In this document: positions 11,180 through 22,112 of the stretch, piece by piece | How positions within the stretch are numbered: position 1 is the first letter of the stretch | How the letters are laid out: every line of letters begins with the position of its first letter | DNA from: Lindgomyces ingoldianus | Lineage: Eukaryota; Ascomycota; Dothideomycetes; Pleosporales; Lindgomycetaceae | Direction of reading: 5' to 3' | Length of the DNA stretch: 64,000 nt | Assembly: GCF_010093535.1 (NCBI RefSeq) | Contig: NW_022985165.1 | Location: forward strand, 2,215,701 to 2,279,700 | Program-made: the position numbers and the translations under genes | The notes under the pieces: generated by a model | Seen by the model: only the letters and a program-made list of their open reading frames with translations | What the model was told of the DNA's origin: nothing | Databases searched by the model: none

Positions 11180-12950
11180 TTATATAAAGCTTAATAAATA
11201 AGGCCTAATTATTCTTTTTTTTCTAGGTTAGAAATACTTAGTCTAGACTTTATGCAGGTTTTCTTTACTTTTTACTTCTTTTAGTATCTATATCTTCCCT
11301 TTACACTAGTGCAGCATTACTATCCTAAGGGGCTTAGTCTATAGTAGGCTTTAGTTTTGCCTTTATAATATTTTTATAAAGCTATTTTTTTTTCTCTTTT
11401 TTAAAGAATCTTTTTATATAAAGATTAGTTTATTTAAGTTATTTATTATAGGTAAGTTATCTTTTTTTTTTCTAGTATAGTTTAACTTATGTATATTAAA
11501 GCTTTAGTAGGCTATTTTTTTTCTTAATAATAATATCTCTCTCTTTAATGCTTTTAATCTTGTATAGGCTAGTCTAGCCTTTTTTCTCTTTTTATGCTAT
11601 AATTTTTAAGCTAAGGGGGAGGTTAAGAACTTTATATATTATAGGGCTATTATAAGTGTTAATTACATAGTTAATGTTTACTTTTATATAGTCTTTTTAA
11701 AGTATCTTTATTACCTTTTATATAGCGCTTACTTATGTAATAATGTCTAGTAATAGTAGAGAGTTTAAGTTAATTCTTAAGTATGCTTTAAAGACTAGCA
11801 GTGTGGGTACTAGACTGTGTAGGCTAGCTGTGTTGTTTAGAGCCTTAACTGCTATCTGCAGAATAGCTTTATTATCTATACAGTTACCTAGCTTAGTCTT
11901 TAGAATGTTAAACACTTATTAAAAAGGTGTGTGCACACGCTTAACTTTTCTAACTGCCTAATGTGCTTCTATAGGCATCTGCCTACATATAGCTTTTATA
12001 ATCTTTATATAAGCTTAAAAATCCTCTAAAGTAAAGTTTATACTAAAGTTATGCATAATATAGTCTAGAGGTCCTTAATAAGTGTTAATCTAGCATTTGC
12101 ATAGTGCATCTTAAGTATCTTATGCAGACATAGATTTTAGGAATGTAGCAGCCTAAAATAATATGTTTATATTAATAACATGTAAGACATCTTTATTATT
12201 AATTTATATAACATTAATAATAACTTTATAGTTAAAGTAGGTGTTATTTTTAATTATAAACTTAAATTTTTATAAAGCCTAGTTATATAATTAGTAAAGG
12301 TAGTAGAACTTCTTAATCTCTTCTAGCACTATAGCATTAATATTATAGCTAGTGCTAGTTAGCATCTTCTAGAGTCTCTTTATGCAAGGGTGTCTAAATT
12401 AGTAGTAGAGGCAGTAGAGTTCTAATTTAGTAAAGAAAGACATAAATTCTTTTTTACTAATATTAAAAAAAAGTGTCTTTATTTTTATATAATAAGAATA
12501 GTAGTTTTATTTTTATATATAATAACATTTAAAATGTTGTTAAAGTACATACCTATTTAGTCTACATCTGCTAGAGACAGTAAGAACAGTGTTAGAGTGT
12601 TTAAAATATAATACATTATGTTACTAACTAAGTTAGTAATTTATATAGTACTAATTAATTTTATTAATTTTTATTTTTTAAAGCTAATACTTTTTTTTCT
12701 TAGTGTCTAGTCTACTTTTATACAAGGGAATTTTTATAGGTATGCTTTAAGTTATAACTTCTCTATAGTAGAGATTCTTACTGCGCTAGTATTTTATAGT
12801 TTACTTTAGTATACTGTACAGTATTAATCTTTAAGAATAAACTATTCTGCGTATTCTTTAGGTTCTAGGCTGTAGATGTCCTCTACAGTCACACAGTAAA
12901 GAAATGCAGTATTAGTAAGGTAGTTAATAATCTTCTTACTTTTTTTTTAT
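11180..12950 (-). pseudogene. Decayed integrase/pol region of the inner element
   Basis: Minus-strand remnant. The longest surviving frame (11,733-11,915) encodes 60 residues containing AILQIAVKALNNTASLHSLV, which resembles the post-integrase segment of fungal copia-type polyproteins (family knowledge, not checked). The same peptide in another decay state occurs on the plus strand near 16,240-16,400. The whole block is an inverted copy of 15,170-16,967. Confidence 0.6.
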
Positions 12951-14890
12951 TTAAGTTATTATTATTATATAACTTTTTTTTTTTTTACTTTAGTTTACCT
13001 TTAAACTTTTAAATGTACACATTTACTTCTTTACATGTTAGTGTCTTGTTATAAAATTCTTTATATAAAGAGATATATTAGCGTTTTGTATAAAATTAAT
13101 TTATATAAAAATAATTTATTAACTAATATTTTTTCTTATAATAGATAAAGCATTACTTTAATTATATAAAAGACTATAGTTTAAATAATCCTTTATATCC
13201 CTTTAAGCTTTTTCTATGTTGTTAATAGCTATATGTATGTAGTAAGCTATATTACCTATTAGTGTAGTATATGTTCTAGGATTTATTTATAAATGCATTA
13301 TTTTGTTAATTAATTATAACCTAAAGTGCTAAATAAAGGTTACTGTACAGTGCTTTACATATAAGCTTAATTAAGAACATTGCTTATTTAAGTTTAAGTT
13401 GCCTTTAGCATGCTTATATAATAGTAGTGTAAAGTAGTATTTTACTTTAAAATTATAGACTAAAAGCTTTTTATGTAAAAGTAAGTTTATTAATTATAGC
13501 TTTAAAAGCTTTATATAAAGTTTTTATAAAGTTCTTTTACTTACTTTATATAAAGCTTATTATTATTTAATCTGTCTAATACTAGTTATAGTTTATGTTA
13601 GTATTAAAGTAATTACTAAGCTGCTTATATAGTAACTTCTATAATTATTCTAGACTAATATTATAAAGGTAGAACATGTGTGCACACTTTTTAAGAATAT
13701 TAGAAAAGATGCTTATATATAATACTTTAAAAATAGTAAGGTGTTAGTAAAGCTTAATAAATACTATAGCCTTATTAGCTAGAATATTATATAGTTACTT
13801 TATGTAGTTATTCTTTTTCCTTTATGCCTTCTAAAATTATATAACCTTCTTAGGCGTAAGGTTCTCTACTGTAATATTTTATGTAAGTAGAAGTTAGTAT
13901 AGATTATATAGTAATTAAATTATATGTAGTAGGTATAAGCTTTAGGGAATCTTATGCAGAGCTGTGGCTATAGGAATATGTAGCTGCCTAGTTATGCTTT
14001 TATATAGTAAGCTATTATAAAGTAGTTATACTAATTATAAAAAAAGTATTAAGTTTATAAGTAATTTATATAAAGACATCTTTTATTATGTTAAGACTAG
14101 CAATAGTAGTAATAGTTTTATATAATGCTTTAGTAAAATAGTAAATATGTGTTTTTTTTTATAAGTTTATATAGTGTAGTAGCCTCTATTATGTCTTTCT
14201 TAAAGCTAATGCTCTTATTCTGTAAAGTAGTAATTAGTTTTTATAAAAATAGTTAGCTAAGATCTTTAAAGTGTATAAGCTTTTACTTTATAAAGTTGTT
14301 TTAAAAGTTCTTAAGCATATATATGTTTATTACACTTAATATGTAAAGTTTTATAATTAAGTTAGCTATATATAAATTAAGCTTTTTTTTTAAGTGTGTT
14401 ATTTAATAGTTTAATTTTATCTACTTAATTTTTAATGTTTATCTACTTTGCTAGGGTCTTTACTAAGATGCCTACAAAAGGTATGTATTAGTTATATGTT
14501 AATATGTTATGTTAGCTAGTTATAAATAGAGCTAGCGTTGCTTATTGCTCTATAGTAGTTAATTATGCGTTATTGCGCGCTGTCTTACTTTTTGTTGTAC
14601 GCTGCCTCTAAACAGCCTTGTGTAAAAAGATAAAATAAACCTTTTAGTGTTAAATAAGCACTACTATTTATATAATACCTCTAAATAGTATTGTACAGAC
14701 AGGTTTCTTACTCTTGCTTAAGTAACTAAATAAAGATTTATAGCTACTTATATATAAATTAAACTCTATCTTTACTCTTACTAATTTATAGTTAAAGTAG
14801 TAAGAAAAAGAATTCTTCTTATACATAAACTTTTAAATAAAAAAGTATAAAAAAAGCTTTCTTTTTTATAGTATTTAAACTACTAATTAG

Positions 14891-15158
14891 TGTTAAATAG
14901 ACTCTCTACTAGCTAGCACTTAGTGTTAGCAAATGCGTACAAGACAGAGAGGTTTGCACAGTGTAAACATTGCATAGAGGTGTTAGGTAACTAGTGTTAA
15001 TTACTTCTTTTGTTTTTCCTCTGTACAGAGGAAAAGGGGGATATCTAGATGTTCGCGCACGGAGGTTCGCGCACGAGCATCATGTGACATAGATACGTGA
15101 TCCTGCTCGTGCGTGATCGCTCGTATCCAGGCCGCGACGCTGCTGCTGCGTACAGACA
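14891..15158 (-). repeat. LTR (right) of the inner element
   Basis: 268 bp, TGTTAAATAG..TACAGACA, followed by the CATAA duplication. Its right half keeps many CpG and CpA sites (for example CGCGCAC, GCGTGATCGC), so it is less mutated than the left LTR. Confidence 0.9.
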
Positions 15159-15163
15159 CATAA

Positions 15164-16967
15164 TATAAAGAAAATAAAATAGAAGGGTAAAAATGCTAAA
15201 AAAGCTATTAACTACTTTACCTTTACTACCTATCTACACTATGTAATAGAAGAGAACATCTATAGCATTAAACCTAAGAAGTATGCTAAGCAGTTTATCC
15301 TTAATAACTAATACTATATAGTATACTAAAGCAAACTATAGAATATAAGCGCAGTAAAGATCTCTACTATTAGCAAGTTCTAACTTAAGGTGTATATATA
15401 AAAGAACTTATATATAAAAATTAATTAAACACTTAGTTAAACAGATATTAGCTTTAAAAGCTAAACACTAAAAAGATTAATTAGTACTATATAAATTTAG
15501 AACTTAATTAGTCTAGTTACATACTATATTTTAGAGACTTTAATACTATTTCTACTATTACTAGTAAATGCTAACTAACTTAGAGTATACTTTAATAATA
15601 TTTTAAATATTATTATACGCAAAAATAAAACAACTGTTTTTATTATATAAAAATAAAGACACTTTTTTTTAATATTAGTAAAAAAGAATTTATATTCTTT
15701 TTTACTAAATTAGAACTTTACTACCTCTACTACTAATTTAAACACCTTTACATAGAGAGACTCTAGAAGATGCTAACTAGCGCTAGCTATAACATTAATG
15801 CTGTAGTGCTAGAAGAGATTAAGAAGTTTTACTACTTTTGCTAATTATATAACTAAGCCCTATAAAAATTTAAGTTTATAATTAAAAATAACACCTACTT
15901 TAACTATAAAGTTATTATTAATGTTATATAAATTAATAATAAAAATGTCTTATATGTTATTAATATAGACATATTATTTTAGGCTGCTACATTTCTAAAA
16001 TCTATATTTACACAAAATACCTAGAATGCACTATGTAAATGCTAGATTAACACCTATTAAAAACCCCTAGACTATATTATGCATAACTCTAGTATAAACT
16101 TTACTTTAAAGAATTTCTAAGCTTATGCAAAAATTATAGAAGCTATATGTAGGCAAATGCCTGTAGAAGCATATTAAGTAGTTAGAAAGGTTAAGCGCGC
16201 GCACACACCTTTCTAACAAGCGTTTAACATTTTAAAGACTAAGCTAGGTAACTATACAGATAATAAGGCTATCCTATAGATAGCAGTTAAAGCTCTAAAC
16301 AACACAGCTAGCTTACACAGTCTAGTACCTACGCTGCTAGTCTTTAGAGCATACTTAAGAATTAACCTAGACTTTTTACTATTACTAGATATTATTACAT
16401 AAGTAAGCGCTGTATAAAAAGTAATAAAGATACTTTAAAAAAACTATATAAAAGTAAACATTAATTATATAATTAATACTTATAATAGCTTTATAACATA
16501 TAAAGTTCTTAACCTCTCTCTTAGCTTAGAGATTATAGCATAGAGAGAGAAGAAAGGCTAAACTAGCCTATATAAGATTAAAAGCATTAAAAGAAGAGAC
16601 ATTATTATTAAAAAAAAATAGCCTACTAAAGCTTTAATATACACAGGTTAAACTATACTATAAAAAAGAAAAAAAAAATAACCTACTTATAATAGATAAC
16701 CTAGATAAACTAATCTCTATATAAAGAAATTTTCTAAAGAAAAGGAAAAGAAAATAGCCTTATAAAAATATTATAAAGGCAGAACTAGAGCCTACTACAG
16801 ACTAAGCCTCTTAGAATAGTAATGCTGCACTAGTGCAAAAGGAAGATATAGATACTAGAAGAAGTAAAAAGTAAAGAAAACCTACATGAAGTCTAGACTA
16901 GGTATTTCTAACTTAAAAATAAAAAATAATTAGGCCTTATTTATTAAGCTTTATATAAATAGTGTAA
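15164..16967 (+). pseudogene. Decayed integrase/pol region of the outer element
   Basis: Plus-strand remnant, inverted copy of 11,180-12,950. A run near 16,235-16,400 reads LGNYTDNKAIL, a stop, then IAVKALNNTASLHSLVPTLL, the same peptide as in the inner copy. Homology with the inner copy ends abruptly at about 16,967, marking a deletion or insertion breakpoint. Confidence 0.6.
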
Positions 16968-17089
16968 GGCTGAGATGGCGCTTACGTGCGACAGGTATAT
17001 ATACTATTCTGCACCCGAAAATCAACGTTGGTTGATTATTCGTACCTTTTAGTTGTATTGGCGTAGTGGTACAGAGCTCCGTCCTTACA
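16963..17089. repeat. 127-bp GC-richer insert with inverted ends at a breakpoint
   Basis: Ends TGTAAGG..CCTTACA are inverted repeats of each other. The interior is much less AT-rich than its surroundings and contains a stem AATCAAC/GTTGATT with a four-base loop. It sits exactly between the pol remnant and the truncated LTR of the outer element. No target duplication was seen. It could be a solo LTR, a miniature inverted-repeat element or filler DNA. Confidence 0.5.
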
Positions 17090-17090
17090 C

Positions 17091-17275
17091 TCTATGCGTA
17101 AACATCTAGATATCCCTCTTTTCCTCTATATAAAAAAAAGATAAGAGTAATAGAACTAGAAACATATTACTCTTACTTTACCTACCTGATACGCTGTGCA
17201 CACTGTACACCACTCTTACTCTTGCTACTTAAGTGCTTATACTATAAGCAGCTAGCTGTCGGAGCCTATTTAACA
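17091..17275 (+). repeat. Partial 3' LTR of the outer element
   Basis: Matches the last 185 bp or so of the LTR at 6,276-6,555 in the same orientation, ending TTTAACA. The first third is missing at the 17,090 breakpoint. Confidence 0.7.
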
Positions 17276-17329
17276 CTTACTTTATTATGTTAATACTTTA
17301 AATAACTATTATCTACTTTTTGTTACTTT

Positions 17330-18006
17330 ACTATTTTACTTTTAGCTGTTTTTATTTTTTTAAAAGCTATAATAACTACTCTAGTTAATATTTAGCTTAT
17401 TATAAAGCCTAACTTATTAAAGTTATACATGTTTTTATTCTAGATACTATACTTAGCTTTTATGTTAGCTACTAGGTAAAACTAGCCTTAGATAACTTTT
17501 AAATTTTTATAAAGTGCTTTTTTATAATTATACTTATAATTAAACTTTATTATAAACTTAAAGTAGTGCTTAACTTATATACTAGGCTAGCTTAAGCTAA
17601 CCTAGCCTAAATTACGCTCTGCACGCAAGGAATTAGCTATATTAGCTATAGCTATAAGCCTAAAAAGAAATTTATATGTAATAAGCTTAAGTATATACTT
17701 AATAACTACTTTTTTTTTAAGCTTAGTTAAATTTCTTAATTTAAGCTAGTATTCTACTTATAAAAGCTATCTAGTGTGTTAATTACTTAGTGTTATATAA
17801 AAAACATTATAAATAGCTATAGCATATTATAAAAAAAGTTTTAAGTCTTATTTAAAAGCTTAAAAAGTAAGCTATATCTAATGTTTTTTAAAAAAATTTA
17901 ATCTAGTGTTGTTGTTAAGGCATTATGTAGATAGGTAGAGTTTAGTAGAGGCTTAGCAAAAGTGGCCAGCTAACCTGTGTGGCTAGCTAACCTGTTAGGT
18001 ACGTTA
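17330..18006. mobile_element. Fragment of a DNA-transposon-like repeat with a terminal motif
   Basis: Diverged direct copy of about 19,940-20,600. Its right end carries a repetitive motif (GGCCAGCTAACC, GGCTAGCTAACC, then TTAGGTACGTTAAC) laid out like the inverted end of the element at 18,772-20,641. The left half is missing. No transposase motif could be read through the mutations; the structure suggests a Tc1/pogo-like (Fot1-type) element but this is not proven. Confidence 0.45.
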
Positions 18007-18009
18007 ACA

Positions 18010-18386
18010 GCTTTATTAATAATATTATATTAATTATTGTTGCATACAGCTATCTGTCTATATATATTCTTCTGCTGTGCTAGATAGAAGGTTAACCTTT
18101 TAGCAAACGCAACAGTTATAAGCCTAGTTCACAGCGTAGTGTAGATAGTTAGCGCTTAAAAAATTTTGCACCCCTGTTCTACTAATAAGAACGCATTATC
18201 CTTAAGCACTATGTGTTTAATTCCTACGCTTAGTAAAAAGTATTTAGGTAGTGCGTCTATTACAAAGGCTACCTTACTAGATCTGTCTTTAAGTTCTGTT
18301 GCTTAGGCTAGGAGAGTGTGTTAAAGTTGTTTTACTATGTTTCACCTCTCTTGTTCCACAGTTTAAGCTGGGGGGTGTATTGCATA
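18010..18386. other. AT-rich remnant upstream of an LTR, unassigned
   Basis: No gene. A GGGGGGTG run at about 18,370-18,378 lies just before the LTR at 18,387 and looks like a polypurine tract, so this is probably the 3' end of an LTR element. The minus strand also keeps a roughly 30-residue open stretch near 18,170-18,290 that I could not assign. Confidence 0.4.
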
Positions 18387-18676
18387 TGTAACGGCACAGG
18401 CAAGACAATAGGTCCGAATGCGGTGGGAATCTACTTAGAGGCATATAGGAGTGCGTGGGGACTTAGAACCTAGGAATGCTATTAACACCTATAGGCCTTG
18501 TATAAAAGAATATTAGAAAACTACTAAGCTAGCTAAGAGAAAAGGTGCAACTAAATACTTAGGTAAATAGAGGTAACTGCAGGAGACAGAGTTAAGTTAT
18601 AGTTAGAGCTAATATAGGGACTCTTTAGATAGAATCTAAGCAATCTAAAATAAAATAATTTATAAGAATTATTACA
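18387..18676 (+). repeat. LTR of a second family, copy 1 (heavily mutated)
   Basis: 290 bp, TGTAACGGCA at the left and ATTACA at the right, preceded by a G-rich purine tract. Same sequence as 21,193-21,482 and most of 21,483-21,737, with many C-to-T and G-to-A changes in its right half. Confidence 0.75.
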
Positions 18677-18771
18677 CTACTCTTCTTTTTATAAGCTAAT
18701 AGTTTTTATCTATAGTGTGTAAGAAATATTTAAAACTAATTTAAAACTAATTTAAATAAAATATAATAAAG

Positions 18772-20641
18772 TAATGTACTTTATAAGCAAGTTGCTTACA
18801 CACCTAAGTCGCTTACTTTTGCTAAGACCCTACCCTAACAAACTCTATTATAGCCTATAACAACCTGCTCTAGCACTATATAGTATAGTACAGCCTAGAA
18901 TATTATTTAGATACTACTTCTGCTTCTTGCTTACATGTTTACGTGTTATGCCTAGTCTAATTACACTATCTATAGCGCCTTTAAGATAGCTTACCTACTT
19001 TAGCTTACACCTACTTCTTTCTCTTTTTCCTATTACTGCGCGCTTTAAACTTCTTTAAAGCTGTTAATTATAGGCTTTTTTAAATTATTAAAGTCTTTTT
19101 TACCTTAATTTACTTTTTTTTTATATAATTTATATTATGTAGTAGCCTTATTAGCTGCTTAAAGCTTAGTAATTTCTTATTACACTAATACTAGCTTATA
19201 TATAATTATTACTACTTTTTTTAAAACTTTCTTAAACACCTTAACTATAAAAGTTAGTAAACTATTTATATACTTTTAAATTTTTATTTTTATAAACATT
19301 AATTATAACTTAAGTTTTAAAGTATTACTTAAAGTTTATAACTACTAGGGCTTATTATATATAAGTAGTAGTAGTAATAAAGTGCGTAACTTTATATTAA
19401 GGCCTATTATAACTTATTATAAGTTAAAAAAACTAATTTAGCACTTTAAAACTCTTTTTAGATATTACTAAAAGTAATTATAGTATTATAAGCTACTTTA
19501 AAGCATAGTAGAAACTTTATTTTTATAATATAAGTAATTTAGTTATGCATAAAGTTTTTAGCTTAGTACTTATATACTTTTTTAAAAAAAAGTAAAACAA
19601 CTTACATTAAGTAGCTATAAAAAGTGTAATAAGTAAAAAAGTATATAAATAGTAATAATCTTATTATTTTTATAGTATTACTAAAAATAAAGTAAGTTAT
19701 AGCTTTTATAGCTATTAATAACTAGTAGATAGTAGCTGCTAATAGTACACTTCTTTATATGCACATTAAAGTGCTTTAACTAGTCTAGACTAAGCTAATT
19801 AGTAGTCTAGCTGCGCTTAAAGATTATAATAACTTAATTTTAAAGTAAATTTTTTTTATACTAGTTTAAAAAGTAGTTGCTACTTTAAAAGATAATAAAA
19901 AGTAAAATAGCCTACTTTTTAGCATTAATGCTCTAGATAGCTGTTGTCTACTTCTAGTTACCTAGGTAGACTGCTTTTAGCTGTTTTTATCTCTTTAAAC
20001 TTATAATAACTACTTTAGTAGATATTTAGCTTATTATAAACTTTATTTTATTAAAGTTATATATATTATTATTTTAAATGCTATACTTAGCTTTAATATT
20101 TTTTATAAAGTTAAACTAGCTTTAAATTACTATAAAAATTTTATAAAAAGCTTTTTTATAGTTATACTTATACTTAAACTTTACTTTAAGCTTTAAGTAA
20201 CACTTAATAAATATATTAAGCTAGTTTATGCTAATATAGCCTATATTATACTTAGCATGTAAAGAATTAGCTATATTAGCTATAGCTGCTAGCTAGAGGG
20301 GAAATTCTTACACATTTAGCTTAAGTATGTGCTAAATAATTACTTACTTTTTATTATTATCTAGTTTTTATAAGTTAGCTGTATAATTAGCTTAGAAAAG
20401 TTATTTAGTGTGTTAGTTACTTATTATTTTTTAAAAGACTTTATAAATAGCTGTAGCATGTTGCTTAAAAAGTATTACATTTTATTTAAAAGCTTAAAGT
20501 GTAAGCTACATCTAATATTTTTTTAACATGTTTAAGTAGTGTTGTTAGAAATGCATTAGTGTAGAAAAAGTAGTATAGTAGGGTCTTAGTAAAAGTAAGC
20601 AACTTAGGTGTGTAAGCAACTTGCCTATAAAGTATGTTATT
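18772..20641. mobile_element. DNA transposon relic with about 58-bp terminal inverted repeats
   Basis: Terminal inverted repeats at 18,776-18,833 and 20,580-20,637 match at 54 of 58 positions by my count, and all mismatches are transitions. The roughly 1.87-kb size and long inverted ends fit a Fot1/pogo-type Tc1-mariner element, which in fungi are usually about 1.9 kb. No transposase frame survives, so the family is inferred from structure. It lies between two LTR copies of the second family. Confidence 0.65.
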
Positions 20642-21192
20642 ACTATTTATATACCTTTACACTTATTACACTTTTTATAGCCTTTTAATGTAGGTTGTTT
20701 TACTTTTTTAAAAAAAGTGTATAAGCACTAAGCTAAAGATTTTATATATAACTAAATTACTTATATTATAAAACTTAAGTTTTTACTATGCTTTATACAC
20801 ACTTATAATATAGTAATTACTTTTAGTAATATTTAAAAAAAGTAAATTTAAGTAAAAAAAACTTTAATAGTTAAAAATAAAGCTTATTTAACTACTTTAA
20901 AAAAGTTTAAAGTGTGTAGTAATAAAAAAAAGCTAAAGACATAAGTGTGTGCTAAAAAAAGTAAGCTAAGTTAAAAGTAATATAAGTAGTGTAATTAAAC
21001 TAAGTATAACTTACATATATATAAGTAAGTAGTAAAAGTAGACTTTAAATAATATCTTATGTTGTATTACTTTATATAGGGCTAAAGTAGGCTGTTTTGC
21101 GCTAGAATAGAGTAGTTTTAGTAAGGGCTTAGCAAAAGTGGCTGGCCAACCTGTTAGGTACGTTACTAGTAAAAGTAAGTTTTTTAATATAA
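20642..21192. other. AT-rich repeat DNA with another transposon end
   Basis: No gene. At about 21,127-21,166 a motif (GCTTAGCAAAAGTGG..AACCTGTTAGGTACGTTA) repeats the right end of the fragment at 17,330-18,006, so a third related element ended here. A 79-codon minus-strand frame (21,011-21,250) is incidental. Confidence 0.5.
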
Positions 21193-21482
21193 TATAATAG
21201 CATAGGCAAGACAATAGGTCTAAATGCAGTAGGAATCTACTTAGAGGCATATAGAAGTGTGTGGGGACTTAATAACCTAGGATCCCTATTAACACCTATA
21301 GGCCTTGTACAAAGGATATTAGAAAACTACTAAGCTAACTAAGGGGAGAGGTGCGACTAAATACTTAGGTGAATAGGGGTAACTGCAGGGGACAGGGTTA
21401 AGTTATGGTCGGGGCCGATACAGGGACCCTTCAGATAGGTTCCGAGCGACCCGAGATAGAACGATTCGTGAGAATCGTTACA
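21193..21482 (+). repeat. LTR of the second family, copy 2
   Basis: 290 bp, same length as copy 1, ending ATCGTTACA. Left end mutated (TATAATAGCA in place of TGTAACGGCA), right half nearly intact. Abuts copy 3 directly. Confidence 0.75.
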
Positions 21483-21737
21483 GTCTGAATGCGGTAGGAA
21501 TCCACTTAGAGGCATATAGGAGTGCGTGGGGACTTAATGACCTGGGAATTCTATTAACACCTATAGGCCTTGTACAAAAGGATATTAGAAAACTACTAAG
21601 CTAGCTAAGGGGAGAGGTGCAACTAAATACTTAGGGGAATAGAGGTAACCGCAGGGGACAGGGTCAAGTCAGGGTCAGGGCCCGATACGGGGACCCTTCG
21701 GATAGGTTCCGAGCGACCCGAGATGAGAATCGTTACA
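21483..21737 (+). repeat. LTR of the second family, copy 3, head to tail with copy 2
   Basis: 255 bp in the same orientation. It lacks about the first 26 bases of the LTR and an 11-base stretch near the end, and is the least mutated of the three copies. Its end at 21,737 marks the sharp switch from repeat DNA to normal-composition DNA. Confidence 0.75.
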
Positions 21738-22112
21738 AAGAGTGCACTTACGGAATCATACACAAGGCCCGCTCACCCCGCGCCTGACCGTACGAGGAAG
21801 TCCATTCAACACTTACTAAATTAAGCAAGCATAGTTTGTAGATAAGAGAGACAGCAAGTAAATAATTGTACTACTAAATTAGGTAGGGAAATGTTTTTTT
21901 CAAGGTCGAGGGGACCACAGCCAAGCGCTCAGGCCATGGGACAGACTTTTTAGAGTGACTGTAGCCGAGCTTAACAGAGTGACACGAAATTCAGTAATTT
22001 TAACACGAGATCACGTGCGTAGCGTGGAGCTGAACCTTTTGTCCAGGCTTCACCTGCTTTCTTTTAGATTCAAGCTGTAGTCTTTCCAACTTCATCACCC
22101 ACGTCAACCAAA
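21738..22112 (+). promoter_or_regulatory. Upstream region of the DNA glycosylase gene
   Basis: 375 bp of unique, normal-composition DNA between the last LTR and the first gene. I see no further gene and no clear core promoter motif. A RIP-mutated element ends less than 400 bp from the start codon. Confidence 0.35.

Larger units (their letters stand above)
8892..15158 (-). mobile_element. Inner LTR retrotransposon of the same family, inserted in reverse
   Basis: 6,267-bp element with 268-bp LTRs at both ends and a perfect 5-bp target duplication CATAA (8,887-8,891 and 15,159-15,163). Orientation is minus. The integrase-like region runs right to left from about 12,950 to 11,180, gag lies further right, and an A-rich purine tract abuts the left LTR on the minus strand (about 9,165-9,180). 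It carries a 10-N gap at 10,429-10,438. Heavy RIP-type decay leaves only fragments of reading frame. Confidence 0.85.
6276..17275 (+). mobile_element. Outer LTR retrotransposon (probably copia-like), split by a same-family insertion
   Basis: Starts with a full LTR (6,276-6,555), continues with decayed gag (7,300-8,886), is interrupted by the inner element (8,892-15,158), resumes with decayed integrase (15,164-16,967), then jumps to a partial 3' LTR (17,091-17,275). The two halves join seamlessly: sequence on either side of the insertion aligns to an unbroken stretch of the inner copy near 12,930-13,030. The RT/RNase H part is deleted between 16,967 and 17,090. No target duplication was found around the outer ends. 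The copia assignment rests on the gag knuckle and the integrase C-terminal region resembling fungal copia-type polyproteins from memory. Confidence 0.7.

Noticed and set aside
18387..21482. A single 3.1-kb LTR element bounded by the LTRs at 18,387 and 21,193
   Set aside because: No polypurine tract lies before the right LTR, a purine tract lies before the left one (marking it as a 3' LTR), and the space between is largely a DNA transposon with its own inverted ends.
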